Positions 1 to 6,697 of a stretch of DNA of 19,988 bases are shown in pieces; the stretch's first letter is position 1, and every line of letters begins with the position of its first letter. The notes below the pieces were generated by a model. It was not told the origin of the DNA, made no database searches, and was given only the letters and a program-made list of their open reading frames with translations. Location: contig HF998234.1 of the NCBI GenBank assembly GCA_000433255.1, forward strand, positions 23,983-43,970, in the 5' to 3' direction. The position numbers were made by a program, and so were the translations under genes. The DNA comes from Coprobacillus sp. CAG:605. GTDB taxonomy: Bacteria > Bacillota_I > Bacilli_A > RF39 > UBA660.

Positions 1-256
1 TGTAGCTGCTGCACCAGCTGCTGGAGCAGAAGATACTGCATCAGCAAACAAAAATGTTGTTCTTAAGAATGCTGGAGCAACTAAGATTGCTGTTATTAAG
101 ATTCTTAAAGAAATCACTGGTCTAGGACTAGTTGAAGCTAAAGCTTTAGCTGACAATGGTGGAAACGTTAAAGAAAACGTTGCTGCTGATGAAGCTGACA
201 AAATCAAAGCTCAATTAGAAGAAGCTGGAGCAGAAGTAGAATTAGTTAATTGCTAA
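1..256 (+). CDS. rplL: 50S ribosomal protein L7/L12, C-terminal part (5' end cut by window)
   Basis: This is the stalk protein of the large ribosomal subunit, which recruits translation GTPases such as the EF-G and EF-Tu encoded downstream. The frame starting at base 2 reads an Ala-rich hinge (VAAAPAAGAE) followed by the complete C-terminal domain, with the family hallmarks KNAGATKIAVIKILKEITGLG and EAKALAD, ending EEAGAEVELVNC before TAA at 254-256. The N-terminal dimerisation domain lies outside the window. The end is slightly unusual: most family members stop at VEVK or VELK, whereas this one carries a short VNC tail. A terminator follows at once, so the rplJ-rplL unit appears to end here and not run on into rpoB. 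Identification is secure. Confidence 0.96.
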   Translation, partial: VAAAPAAGAEDTASANKNVVLKNAGATKIAVIKILKEITGLGLVEAKALADNGGNVKENVAADEADKIKAQLEEAGAEVELVNC

Positions 257-276
257 TAAAACCTATTGATAATTAT

Positions 277-307
277 GTGGATAACTTGAAAGCTATCCAC
301 TTTTTTT
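277..307 (+). terminator. Intrinsic terminator after rplL
   Basis: A 7-bp stem (GTGGATA 277-283 with TATCCAC 294-300) is followed directly by seven T. The 10-base loop contains the -35 box of the next promoter. Confidence 0.85.
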
Positions 308-314
308 GTATAAT
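286..314 (+). promoter_or_regulatory. Sigma-A promoter for the pilin-like pair, overlapping the rplL terminator
   Basis: TTGAAA (286-291), a 17-base spacer and TATAAT (309-314). The -35 lies in the loop of the rplL terminator and the spacer covers the descending stem and T-run. The expected transcript starts near 320, just before the GGAGG site at 328-332. Confidence 0.75.
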
Positions 315-337
315 GTATTCATGACACGGAGGCTATC

Positions 338-775
338 ATGAAACTAAATAATAAAGGATGGAGTTTAAATACCTTACTAATATGTATTGCGGTTTTCTGC
401 ATTGCGTTACTACTATCAGTTTTTTATGTTTATAGATTAGGAACTCAATTAAAAAAATCTTTAAGCTTAACTGAACAACCTAACATTAAACAAAATGAAA
501 CAAATCCAAATGCTTATAAGACAGATTTAGCAAATATAAGCAACGCTACTACTGAATACTTAACAGCAGAAAATAAAGAAGTTCAAGAAAATGAAACTCT
601 TATCATCAATATCAATGATTTGATTGAAAAAGGATATATTAGTGAAATAAAAGATCATGAGAATAATACCTCATGCAATGCTTACTCTTTAGTAACAAAC
701 AAAAATAGTGCCTACAATATAAAACCTTTTATAAATTGCGAGAATTATACTACGGAAGGGTATGGCGATTTCTAA
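338..775 (+). CDS. Pilin-like membrane protein with shared two-Cys C-terminal domain (first of pair)
   Basis: A 145-residue protein of unknown function. The N-terminus NNKGWSLNTLLICIAVF resembles a prepilin (class III) signal: a short basic leader, Gly7 before an aromatic residue, then a hydrophobic helix to about residue 33. Thr, not the usual Glu, stands at position +5 after the presumed cleavage site, so processing by a prepilin peptidase is uncertain. Residues 34-85 are polar. The C-terminal part has INDLIEKGYISEIKD, then Cys113-N-A-Y and Cys134 followed by Y-T-T-E-G-Y. The next gene repeats the same Cys-N-x-Y and Cys-x-x-Y-x-T-x-G-Y pattern. The start has a GGAGG site 5 bases upstream. 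The stop shares one base with the next ATG (TAATG), so the two are probably translationally coupled. Pseudopilin-like is an inference from motif and layout. Confidence 0.7.
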   Translation: MKLNNKGWSLNTLLICIAVFCIALLLSVFYVYRLGTQLKKSLSLTEQPNIKQNETNPNAYKTDLANISNATTEYLTAENKEVQENETLIININDLIEKGYISEIKDHENNTSCNAYSLVTNKNSAYNIKPFINCENYTTEGYGDF

Positions 776-1146
776 TGGCAAAACAGAAACAATTAAAAAA
801 AATATCAATAATCTGGGGTCTTATGTTAATTTTAGTTTTTGGAACTTTAACAACATTTTCCTTGATGTGGAAAAAGAAAAATCAAGGATATAAAAATCTT
901 GAAAAAGAACTAGTTACTAAAGTAGAAGGGTATTTTGAACAAGAACATAAATATCCAACTGGTATCGAAGTTGTAACTATTGATTTAAAAGAATTACAAG
1001 AACATGATATCATTCAAGAATTAAAATATAATGACGACACTTGCAATGGCTATGTTGATGTCTCAAATGATATAGTAATTAAGTATAAAGCCTACATTAA
1101 GTGTAATAAATATCAAACTAAAGGTTATAATTTAAAAAGTGAGTAG
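775..1146 (+). CDS. Small membrane-anchored protein with shared two-Cys C-terminal domain (second of pair)
   Basis: A 123-residue protein starting at the ATG that overlaps the upstream stop. An in-frame ATG at 736 lies inside the upstream gene and is less likely. Residues 1-9 are basic and 10-31 form a membrane helix. A helical segment (about 36-58) and then IDLKELQEHDIIQELKYNDD lead to Cys90-N-G-Y and Cys110-N-K-Y-Q-T-K-G-Y, matching the C-terminal signature of the preceding protein. The layout (helix, then an 'L..L...d.I.El' segment, then a Cys pair) resembles small pseudopilins, but there is no Gly-aromatic cleavage motif here, so this one would stay as a plain N-terminal anchor. The two cysteines might form a disulfide outside the cell. 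Function unknown; the protein itself is well supported by coupling, conserved pattern and terminator. Confidence 0.7.
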   Translation: MAKQKQLKKISIIWGLMLILVFGTLTTFSLMWKKKNQGYKNLEKELVTKVEGYFEQEHKYPTGIEVVTIDLKELQEHDIIQELKYNDDTCNGYVDVSNDIVIKYKAYIKCNKYQTKGYNLKSE

Positions 1147-1164
1147 CTAAATACTCATTTTTTT
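1137..1164 (+). terminator. Intrinsic terminator overlapping the stop of the second pilin-like gene
   Basis: TGAGTA (1140-1145) pairs with TACTCA (1152-1157), extendable outward by a G-T and two A-T pairs, followed by T 1158-1164. The TAG stop (1144-1146) lies in the stem. Confidence 0.75.
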
Positions 1165-1175
1165 CTAAAAAATAA

Positions 1176-1204
1176 TTGACAATCACAAAACAAAATGATA
1201 TATT
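1176..1204 (+). promoter_or_regulatory. Sigma-A promoter of the str operon
   Basis: Perfect -35 TTGACA (1176-1181), a 17-base spacer and -10 TATATT (1199-1204). The -35 is the only consensus one in the window with ideal spacing, as expected for a ribosomal protein operon. The transcript would start near 1211, giving a leader of about 90 bases before rpsL. Confidence 0.85.
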
Positions 1205-1210
1205 ACTAAT

Positions 1211-1300
1211 GAATTTTAATTATGGTTCTATCACTGGTAGAACCTTACTTAAAACGAAATTGGATACACCAGGATGTGTGTATATGGAAGGAGGATTACA
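1211..1300 (+). promoter_or_regulatory. Structured 5' leader of rpsL, possible ribosomal-protein leader
   Basis: Two hairpins can be drawn: GGTTCTA (1224-1230) with TAGAACC (1238-1244), a perfect 7-bp stem with a 7-base loop, and ATACAC (1264-1269) with GTGTAT (1278-1283), ending just before the GGAAGGAGG ribosome site (about 1285-1293). There is no T-run, so neither looks like a terminator. Autoregulation by S7 or S12 is the natural idea for a str operon, but this is inference; I do not recognise a named leader family. Confidence 0.45.
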
Positions 1301-1717
1301 ATGACGACTATAAATCAACTTGTAAGAAAAGGAAGAGGACAAAAAACCAAAAAGAGTAAAAGCCCAGTATTAAACGTTGGATTTAACTCTATGGAAAGAA
1401 AAGAAACTGAAACTAACAGCCCTCAAAAAAGAGGTGTTTGTACAAGAGTAGGTACTCGTACTCCAAAGAAGCCAAACTCAGCATTAAGAAAATATGCTCG
1501 TGTTAGATTATCTAACGGACGTGAAGTTGATACTTATATTCCAGGTGAAGGACATAACCTACAAGAACACAGCGTAGTATTAATTCGTGGTGGACGTGTA
1601 AAAGACCTTATCGGTGTAAGATATCATATCATTCGTGGTACATTAGATACTCAAGGTGTTAACAACAGAAAACAAGGACGTAGTAAATACGGTACTAAAA
1701 AACCAAAAACTAAATAA
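1301..1717 (+). CDS. rpsL: 30S ribosomal protein S12
   Basis: A decoding-centre protein of the small subunit, 138 residues, the normal Firmicutes length. The start at 1301 (MTTINQLVRKGR) matches the family and has an AAGGAGG site; the in-frame ATG at 1274 would add nine residues and bury that site. Signature stretches include PQKRGVCTRVGTRTPKKPNS, HNLQEHSVVLIRGGRVKDL and RSKYGTKKPK. Lys56 and Lys101 (the residues that correspond to E. coli K42 and K87 of streptomycin resistance) are retained. Odd: the loop normally reading KDLPGVRYH reads KDLIGVRYH, so the proline that in E. coli is a streptomycin-dependence/resistance site is Ile104 here. Nearby positions also vary (GTRTPKK for GTMTPKK, YIPGEGH for YIPGIGH). 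First gene of the str operon. Confidence 0.98.
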   Translation: MTTINQLVRKGRGQKTKKSKSPVLNVGFNSMERKETETNSPQKRGVCTRVGTRTPKKPNSALRKYARVRLSNGREVDTYIPGEGHNLQEHSVVLIRGGRVKDLIGVRYHIIRGTLDTQGVNNRKQGRSKYGTKKPKTK

Positions 1718-1737
1718 TAAAGGAAGGAGAAAATTAT

Positions 1738-2205
1738 ATGCGTAAAAGACGTGCTGTAAAAAGAGATGTATTACCAGATCCAATATATAATTCAAAAGTA
1801 GTTACAAAACTAGTTAATACAATTATGATTGGTGGTAAAAAAGGTACTGCACAAAAAATTCTTTATGAAGCATTCGATATAATCAAAGAACAAACTGGAA
1901 AAGATCCAATGGAAGTTTATACCGAAGCTATGAAGAATATCAAACCTGCTCTTGAAGTTAAATCAAGACGTGTTGGTGGATCGAATGTTCAAGTTCCTAT
2001 TGAAGTAACTGAAGAAAGATCACAAGCCTTAGCCCTTCGTTGGTTAGTAAATTATGCTAAACTAAGAAATGGCAAAGGTATGGCTATTAACTTAGCAAAT
2101 GAAATTATGGATGCTGCAAAAGGCGTTGGTGGAGCTGTTAAAAAACGTGAAGATACTCACAAAATGGCTGAAGCTAATAAAGCATTTGCACATTATAGAT
2201 GGTAG
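1738..2205 (+). CDS. rpsG: 30S ribosomal protein S7
   Basis: Binds the 3' major domain of 16S rRNA and starts assembly of the small-subunit head. It has 155 residues, usual for bacteria (156 in B. subtilis). Typical features: MRKRRAVKRDVLPDPIYNSK at the start, then VTKLVNTIMIGGKKGTAQKI, the RVGGSNVQVPIEV beta-hairpin region, ALRWLVNYAKLR, and the end KREDTHKMAEANKAFAHYRW. Placed 20 bases after rpsL with a strong AAGGAAGGAG site, and 8 bases before fusA. In many bacteria S7 represses its own operon by binding str mRNA; no obvious S7-binding structure fits in the short rpsL-rpsG gap here. Confidence 0.98.
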   Translation: MRKRRAVKRDVLPDPIYNSKVVTKLVNTIMIGGKKGTAQKILYEAFDIIKEQTGKDPMEVYTEAMKNIKPALEVKSRRVGGSNVQVPIEVTEERSQALALRWLVNYAKLRNGKGMAINLANEIMDAAKGVGGAVKKREDTHKMAEANKAFAHYRW

Positions 2206-2213
2206 GTATTTAT

Positions 2214-4289
2214 ATGGCAAGAGATGTCTCAATTGACAAAGTAAGAAACATTGGTATCATGGCTCACATTGATGCCGGAAAAACAACTACTACTGAACGT
2301 GTATTATTCCACACTGGAGTAACACATAAAATCGGTGAAACACATGATGGTGAATCACAAATGGACTGGATGGAACAAGAAAAGGAAAGAGGTATTACAA
2401 TTACTTCCGCTGCTACAACTGCACACTGGAAGGGATACCGTTTCAATATTATTGATACCCCAGGACACGTAGACTTTACTGTAGAGGTTTCTCGTAGTTT
2501 AAGAGTATTAGATGGTGCTGTTGCTCTAATCGATGCTCAAGCTGGCGTTGAACCTCAAACTGAAACTGTATGGAGACAAGCAACTGAATTTAAAGTTCCA
2601 AGAATTATTTTCGCAAATAAAATGGATAAAATGGGAGCTGATTTTGTATACAGTTTAGATACAATTGACAAGAGATTAGGCGTAAATGCCAAACCAATCG
2701 AATGGCCAATTGGACAAGAATCAGAATTCAATGGAATTATTGATTTAGTAACAATGAAAGCTTACCATTATGATGGTGAACAAGCTGAAAATCCAGTAGA
2801 AATCGAAATTCCTGCAGAATTAAAAGCTGAAGCAGAAAAGAGACGTTCTGATTTAGTTGAAACTGTAGTTGAATTTGATGATGAATTAATGGAAAAATAC
2901 TTAAGCGGTGAAGAACTAACTATCGAAGAAATCAAACATTGTATCCGTAAAGGAACACTTGCTGCTGAATTCTTCCCAGTTATGTGTGGTACTGCTTTAG
3001 GAAATATTGGTGTTAAATTATTACTTGATGCTGTTATTGATTATTTACCAGCACCAACTGATATTGAAGCAATTGATTGTACAGATGTTAAAACTGGAGC
3101 AGACGTAAAACGTCATCCAAAAGACTCTGAACCATTCACAGCTTTAGCATTCAAAATTATGACAGACCCATTCGTAGGAAGACTAGCATTCTTTAGAGTT
3201 TATTCTGGACACTTACAAAGTGGTTCATATATCTTAAACTCAACTAAGAATGTTAAAGAACGTGTTGGACGTATTCTACAAATGCATGCTAATACAAGAA
3301 AAGAAATTTCTGAAGTATACTGTGGTGAAATCGCTGCTGCTGTAGGTTTAAAATCTACTACAACTGCTGATACACTATGTGATGAAAAATCACCAGTAGT
3401 TATGAAAGGAATGGAATTCCCATTACCAGTTATCGATGAAGCCATCGAACCAAAATCTAAAAATGATGTTGATAAAATGGGGATTGCTCTTCAAAAATTA
3501 GCTGAAGAAGATCCAACATTCAAGTACTCTACTGACCATGAAACAGGTCAAACTGTAATTAGTGGTATGGGTGAGTTACACTTAGAAGTATTAGTACGTA
3601 GAATGAAAGATGAATTCAATGTTGAAGTTAACGTTGGTCGTCCACAAGTAGCATACCGTGAAACAATTACTCAAATGGGTGAATGTGAAGGTAAATACAT
3701 TAAACAATCAGGTGGTCGTGGACAATACGGACATGTTTGGGTTAAATTTGAACCAAACCCTGGTAAAGGATATGAATTCGTTGATGCTGTTGTTGGTGGT
3801 GTAGTTCCTCGTGAATATATCCCTGTAACAGATAAAGGATTACAAGAAGCTCTTGCTGGTGGTGTACTTGCTGGCTACCCAATGGTAGACATTAAAGCTA
3901 CTCTATATGATGGTTCTTACCATGATGTAGACTCATCAGAAATGGCCTTCAAAATTGCAGCTTCTCTAGCAGTTAAAGAAACTAAGAATAAATGTAAACC
4001 AGTTATCTTAGAACCAATTATGAAAGTTGCTGTAATTGTACCAGAAGAATATATGGGTAACGTTATGGGTGACTTAACAAGCCGTAGAGGTCGTCCACTT
4101 GGACAAGAATCACGTGGAAATGCTCTACAAATTACTGCAATGGTTCCACTTGCTGAAATGTTTGGTTATGCAACTTCACTAAGAAGTAATACCCAAGGTC
4201 GTGGAAACTTTGTAATGGAATTAGATCATTATGATGAAGTTCCAAAATCTATCGCTGAAGATATTATTAAGAAAAACAGCGTTAACTAA
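2214..4289 (+). CDS. fusA: Translation elongation factor G
   Basis: The GTPase that drives tRNA and mRNA translocation and, with RRF, ribosome recycling. It has 691 residues from the MARDVSIDKVRNIGIMAHID start; the in-frame ATG at 2199 lies inside rpsG. G-domain motifs: AHIDAGKTT (17-25), RGITIT (59-64), DTPGHVD (81-87, catalytic His85) and NKMD (135-138). Domain IV is seen in SGGRGQYGHVWVKFEPN and the tip-loop region, and domain V in LEPIMKVAVIVPEEYMGNVMGDL and RGRPLGQE. The ribosome site is weak (TAGGT about 7 bases upstream) and lies at the end of rpsG, so translational coupling is likely. No frameshift or missing motif seen. Confidence 0.98.
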   Translation: MARDVSIDKVRNIGIMAHIDAGKTTTTERVLFHTGVTHKIGETHDGESQMDWMEQEKERGITITSAATTAHWKGYRFNIIDTPGHVDFTVEVSRSLRVLDGAVALIDAQAGVEPQTETVWRQATEFKVPRIIFANKMDKMGADFVYSLDTIDKRLGVNAKPIEWPIGQESEFNGIIDLVTMKAYHYDGEQAENPVEIEIPAELKAEAEKRRSDLVETVVEFDDELMEKYLSGEELTIEEIKHCIRKGTLAAEFFPVMCGTALGNIGVKLLLDAVIDYLPAPTDIEAIDCTDVKTGADVKRHPKDSEPFTALAFKIMTDPFVGRLAFFRVYSGHLQSGSYILNSTKNVKERVGRILQMHANTRKEISEVYCGEIAAAVGLKSTTTADTLCDEKSPVVMKGMEFPLPVIDEAIEPKSKNDVDKMGIALQKLAEEDPTFKYSTDHETGQTVISGMGELHLEVLVRRMKDEFNVEVNVGRPQVAYRETITQMGECEGKYIKQSGGRGQYGHVWVKFEPNPGKGYEFVDAVVGGVVPREYIPVTDKGLQEALAGGVLAGYPMVDIKATLYDGSYHDVDSSEMAFKIAASLAVKETKNKCKPVILEPIMKVAVIVPEEYMGNVMGDLTSRRGRPLGQESRGNALQITAMVPLAEMFGYATSLRSNTQGRGNFVMELDHYDEVPKSIAEDIIKKNSVN

Positions 4290-4298
4290 AAATAATAC

Positions 4299-4327
4299 TT
4301 GAAAAAACTTCAAGCATTAGATAAAAT
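4299..4327 (+). promoter_or_regulatory. Candidate separate promoter for tuf, with small hairpin
   Basis: TTGAAA (4299-4304), a 17-base spacer and TAAAAT (4322-4327). The -35 half overlaps a small hairpin (CTTGAA 4298-4303 with TTCAAG 4309-4314) that lacks a T-run, so readthrough from fusA is also expected. A separate tuf promoter would help explain high EF-Tu levels. Confidence 0.5.
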
Positions 4328-4361
4328 AAATATGTAATAAAAAAGAAGGAGATTATTTAAT

Positions 4362-5537
4362 ATGGCAAAAGAAAAATTTGACAGAAGTAAAGAGCATTTA
4401 AATATTGGTACTATCGGTCACGTTGACCATGGTAAAACTACTTTAACTGCTGCTATTACTAAATATTTTGGTAAAGAGTTCAAAGATTATTCAGAAATCG
4501 ATGCAGCTCCAGAAGAAAGAGAAAGAGGTATTACTATTAATACTGCTCACGTTGAGTATGAGACTGCAACTCGTCACTATGCTCATGTAGATTGCCCAGG
4601 ACATGCTGACTACGTTAAAAACATGATTACTGGTGCAGCTCAAATGGATGGCGCTATTCTAGTTGTTTCTGCATCTGATGGCCCTATGCCACAAACTAGA
4701 GAACATATCTTACTTGCTCGTCAAGTTGGTGTTCCTAAAATTATCGTATTCATGAACAAAGTTGATCAAGTAGACGATCCTGAATTACTTGACCTAGTAG
4801 AAATGGAAATTCGTGAATTATTAGGAGAATACGGATTTGATGCTGATTGTCCTATCATTCGTGGATCTGCTCTTAAGGCTCTAGAAGGTGATGAATCTGA
4901 AATCGGTGCTGGTGCTATTAAGAAATTAATGGAAGCTTGCGATACTTATTTCGATGTTCCTGTTAGAGACTTAGATAAACCATTCTTAATGTCAATTGAA
5001 GACGTATTCACAATTTCTGGACGTGGTACAGTTGTTACTGGACGTGTAGAACGTGGACAATTACATTTAAATGATGAAGTTGAAATCGTTGGTCTAAAAC
5101 CAACTAAGAAGACTGTTGTTACTGGTATTGAAATGTTTAGAAAATCTCTAGATGTTGCAATGGCTGGTGATAATGCTGGTGCTCTACTTCGTGGTATTAA
5201 CCGTGATGAAGTAGAACGTGGACAAGTTCTTGCTAAACCAGGATCAGTTACTCCACATCATAAATTTAAAGCTAAAGTTTATGTACTAAGCAAAGAAGAA
5301 GGCGGACGTCATACTCCATTCTTCTCAAACTACAGACCTCAATTCTATTTCAGAACAACTGATGTTACAGGCGTTATTGAATTACCTGCAGGTGTTGAAA
5401 TGGTTATGCCAGGCGACAATGTAGATATGACAGTTGAATTAATCGCTCCAGTAGCTTTAGAACAAGGAACTAAGTTCTCTATCCGTGAAGGTGGACGTAC
5501 TGTAGGTGCTGGTTCAGTTACTGAAATCGTTGAATAA
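4362..5537 (+). CDS. tuf: Translation elongation factor Tu
   Basis: The GTPase that brings aminoacyl-tRNA to the ribosomal A site. It has 391 residues, a few fewer than the usual 393-397. G-domain motifs: GHVDHGKTTL (19-28), RGITINTAH (55-63), DCPGHAD (77-83, catalytic His81, equal to E. coli His84) and NKVD (132-135; Val replaces the more common Cys), then GSALKALEG. Domain II shows EDVFTISGRGTVVTGRVERG and domain III shows FKAKVYVLSKEEGGRHTPFF and REGGRTVGAG. The start has an AGAAGGAGA site. A terminator directly follows, closing the str operon. Identification is certain; a second tuf copy elsewhere cannot be excluded. Confidence 0.98.
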   Translation: MAKEKFDRSKEHLNIGTIGHVDHGKTTLTAAITKYFGKEFKDYSEIDAAPEERERGITINTAHVEYETATRHYAHVDCPGHADYVKNMITGAAQMDGAILVVSASDGPMPQTREHILLARQVGVPKIIVFMNKVDQVDDPELLDLVEMEIRELLGEYGFDADCPIIRGSALKALEGDESEIGAGAIKKLMEACDTYFDVPVRDLDKPFLMSIEDVFTISGRGTVVTGRVERGQLHLNDEVEIVGLKPTKKTVVTGIEMFRKSLDVAMAGDNAGALLRGINRDEVERGQVLAKPGSVTPHHKFKAKVYVLSKEEGGRHTPFFSNYRPQFYFRTTDVTGVIELPAGVEMVMPGDNVDMTVELIAPVALEQGTKFSIREGGRTVGAGSVTEIVE

Positions 5538-5553
5538 TTTCAAAATGACTAAA

Positions 5554-5578
5554 AGTGGATTTAATATCCGCTTTTTTT
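5554..5578 (+). terminator. Intrinsic terminator after tuf
   Basis: AGTGGAT (5554-5560) pairs with ATCCGCT (5566-5572) including one G-T pair, with a 5-base loop and a run of seven T. It ends the str operon. Confidence 0.88.
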
Positions 5579-5588
5579 GTGTTATACT
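5560..5588 (+). promoter_or_regulatory. Extended -10 promoter overlapping the tuf terminator
   Basis: TATACT (5583-5588) preceded by TG-T (5580-5582) makes an extended -10. The only -35 at 17-base spacing is the weak TTTAAT (5560-5565), which falls in the terminator loop. Same arrangement as at 286-314. Confidence 0.6.
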
Positions 5589-5611
5589 ATTTTTGATAGA
5601 GGGACAACAAA

Positions 5612-6643
5612 ATGAGTAAAAAGAAAAAAAGGAAAAAGAAAAGAAAATTAAAACGAAAATTTAAATATTGCATTTTCTTTATTATATGTTTATGTTTTTC
5701 ACTAACATTTGTTGCATTTACTACAAGTTTTGAGCAAGGTAAATTAGATAAAATAAAACAGGAAGCAATCGACCAAGAAAAGAGAATACAAGAAAATGAA
5801 TATAATAACTGCTTAAATGAAAAATATAACGATAAAGACAACACTGAAGAGTTAAAAAATAAAGAAGCCGAGCTTACTAATTACTTAAAGAACAATTATA
5901 GTACGAGTGTTAAATATTATGACGTTAAAACTGGCTACACATATGAATATAATCCATCAAAAAATTACTATGCTGCAAGTACAATTAAAATGCTTGATGC
6001 TATATACATTTATGAAAAGGCAATGAACAATGAATTAAGCTTGGATGACACTGTAACATATAAAGCTAGCAATAAACAATATGCTTCGGCAGAAATGAAA
6101 AATTATAAGGTAGGGGATAAAGTATCATTAAGAAACTTAGTAAAATACGCTATTACGGTCAGTGATAACACAGCCCATTCTATGTTGGTAGATTATATAG
6201 GCTTTCAAAACCTAAAAAATTACGGAAAGTCATTAGGAGCAACATCCACATTAGTAGGTGGCGATAACTTTGGAACCATGAACGTCCACGACGCCATTAT
6301 CTATATTACCAAGTTAGACGAATTAATAAATAAAGATGCAACACTTGGTAGTGAACTACAATCATACTTTATGAATAGCGACCAAAACTATTTAAATTTT
6401 CCTGAAGAAAATATCCAAGCTGCTCAAAAATATGGTCAATATGAAATATACTATCATGAAAATGGTATTGTATACACACCTAACAAGTACTACGTTAGCA
6501 TTCTAACTAGTGAAGGCCAAAATAAATATGGCTTTGAAAAAGTAATTAGAAATATAAACACTAAAGTCTACGAACTTCATCAAACTTTCTACCAAAATAG
6601 ACAAGACACTTGCTACAATTATGTCTATAATCAAGAACAATAA
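5612..6643 (+). CDS. Membrane-anchored beta-lactamase-fold serine hydrolase
   Basis: A 343-residue protein with an extremely basic N-terminus (residues 3-18 are mostly Lys/Arg), a membrane helix at about 19-38, a charged helical stalk (about 41-90) and a class A beta-lactamase-like domain. Active-site motifs: Ser123-T-I-Lys126 (SxxK), Ser184-Asp185-Asn186 (SDN) and Lys273-Y-G (in place of KTG). There is no ExxLN omega-loop motif in the expected segment (about 210-225, GATSTLVGGDNFGTMN), so the deacylating Glu166 of true beta-lactamases seems absent. That favours an acyl-enzyme-forming peptidase-like or other serine hydrolase on the outer face of the membrane, perhaps acting on the envelope; the substrate cannot be told. 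The start has an AGAGGGAC purine stretch upstream, set fairly far from the ATG. It stands between tuf and a DUF308 gene with no terminator after it. Confidence 0.82.
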   Translation: MSKKKKRKKKRKLKRKFKYCIFFIICLCFSLTFVAFTTSFEQGKLDKIKQEAIDQEKRIQENEYNNCLNEKYNDKDNTEELKNKEAELTNYLKNNYSTSVKYYDVKTGYTYEYNPSKNYYAASTIKMLDAIYIYEKAMNNELSLDDTVTYKASNKQYASAEMKNYKVGDKVSLRNLVKYAITVSDNTAHSMLVDYIGFQNLKNYGKSLGATSTLVGGDNFGTMNVHDAIIYITKLDELINKDATLGSELQSYFMNSDQNYLNFPEENIQAAQKYGQYEIYYHENGIVYTPNKYYVSILTSEGQNKYGFEKVIRNINTKVYELHQTFYQNRQDTCYNYVYNQEQ

Positions 6644-6649
6644 TTCATT

Positions 6650-6676
6650 GACAACTTAAAAATAAAAAGATAAAAT
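6650..6676 (+). promoter_or_regulatory. Possible promoter before the DUF308 gene
   Basis: Consensus TTGACA (6650-6655) and TAAAAT (6671-6676), but only 15 bases apart, shorter than optimal. It may be weak, and readthrough from the upstream gene is also possible. Confidence 0.35.
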
Positions 6677-6697
6677 TAAAATAGATAGGAGATTATA

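Noticed and set aside
1205..1300. Known riboswitch in the rpsL leader
   Set aside because: No consensus of a metabolite riboswitch recognised; a ribosomal-protein leader is the more natural reading and is itself unproven.
2264..3445. Minus-strand open frames inside fusA (2264-2446 and 3200-3445)
   Set aside because: Shadows of a highly conserved gene; no start signals of their own.
4298..4314. Terminator between fusA and tuf
   Set aside because: The 6-bp hairpin is not followed by a T-run, so it is unlikely to stop transcription; it is noted with the tuf promoter instead.
5587..5844. Minus-strand open frame opposite the serine hydrolase start
   Set aside because: Its Phe/Leu-rich end is just the complement of the Lys-rich N-terminus (AAA runs), and no ribosome site was seen.
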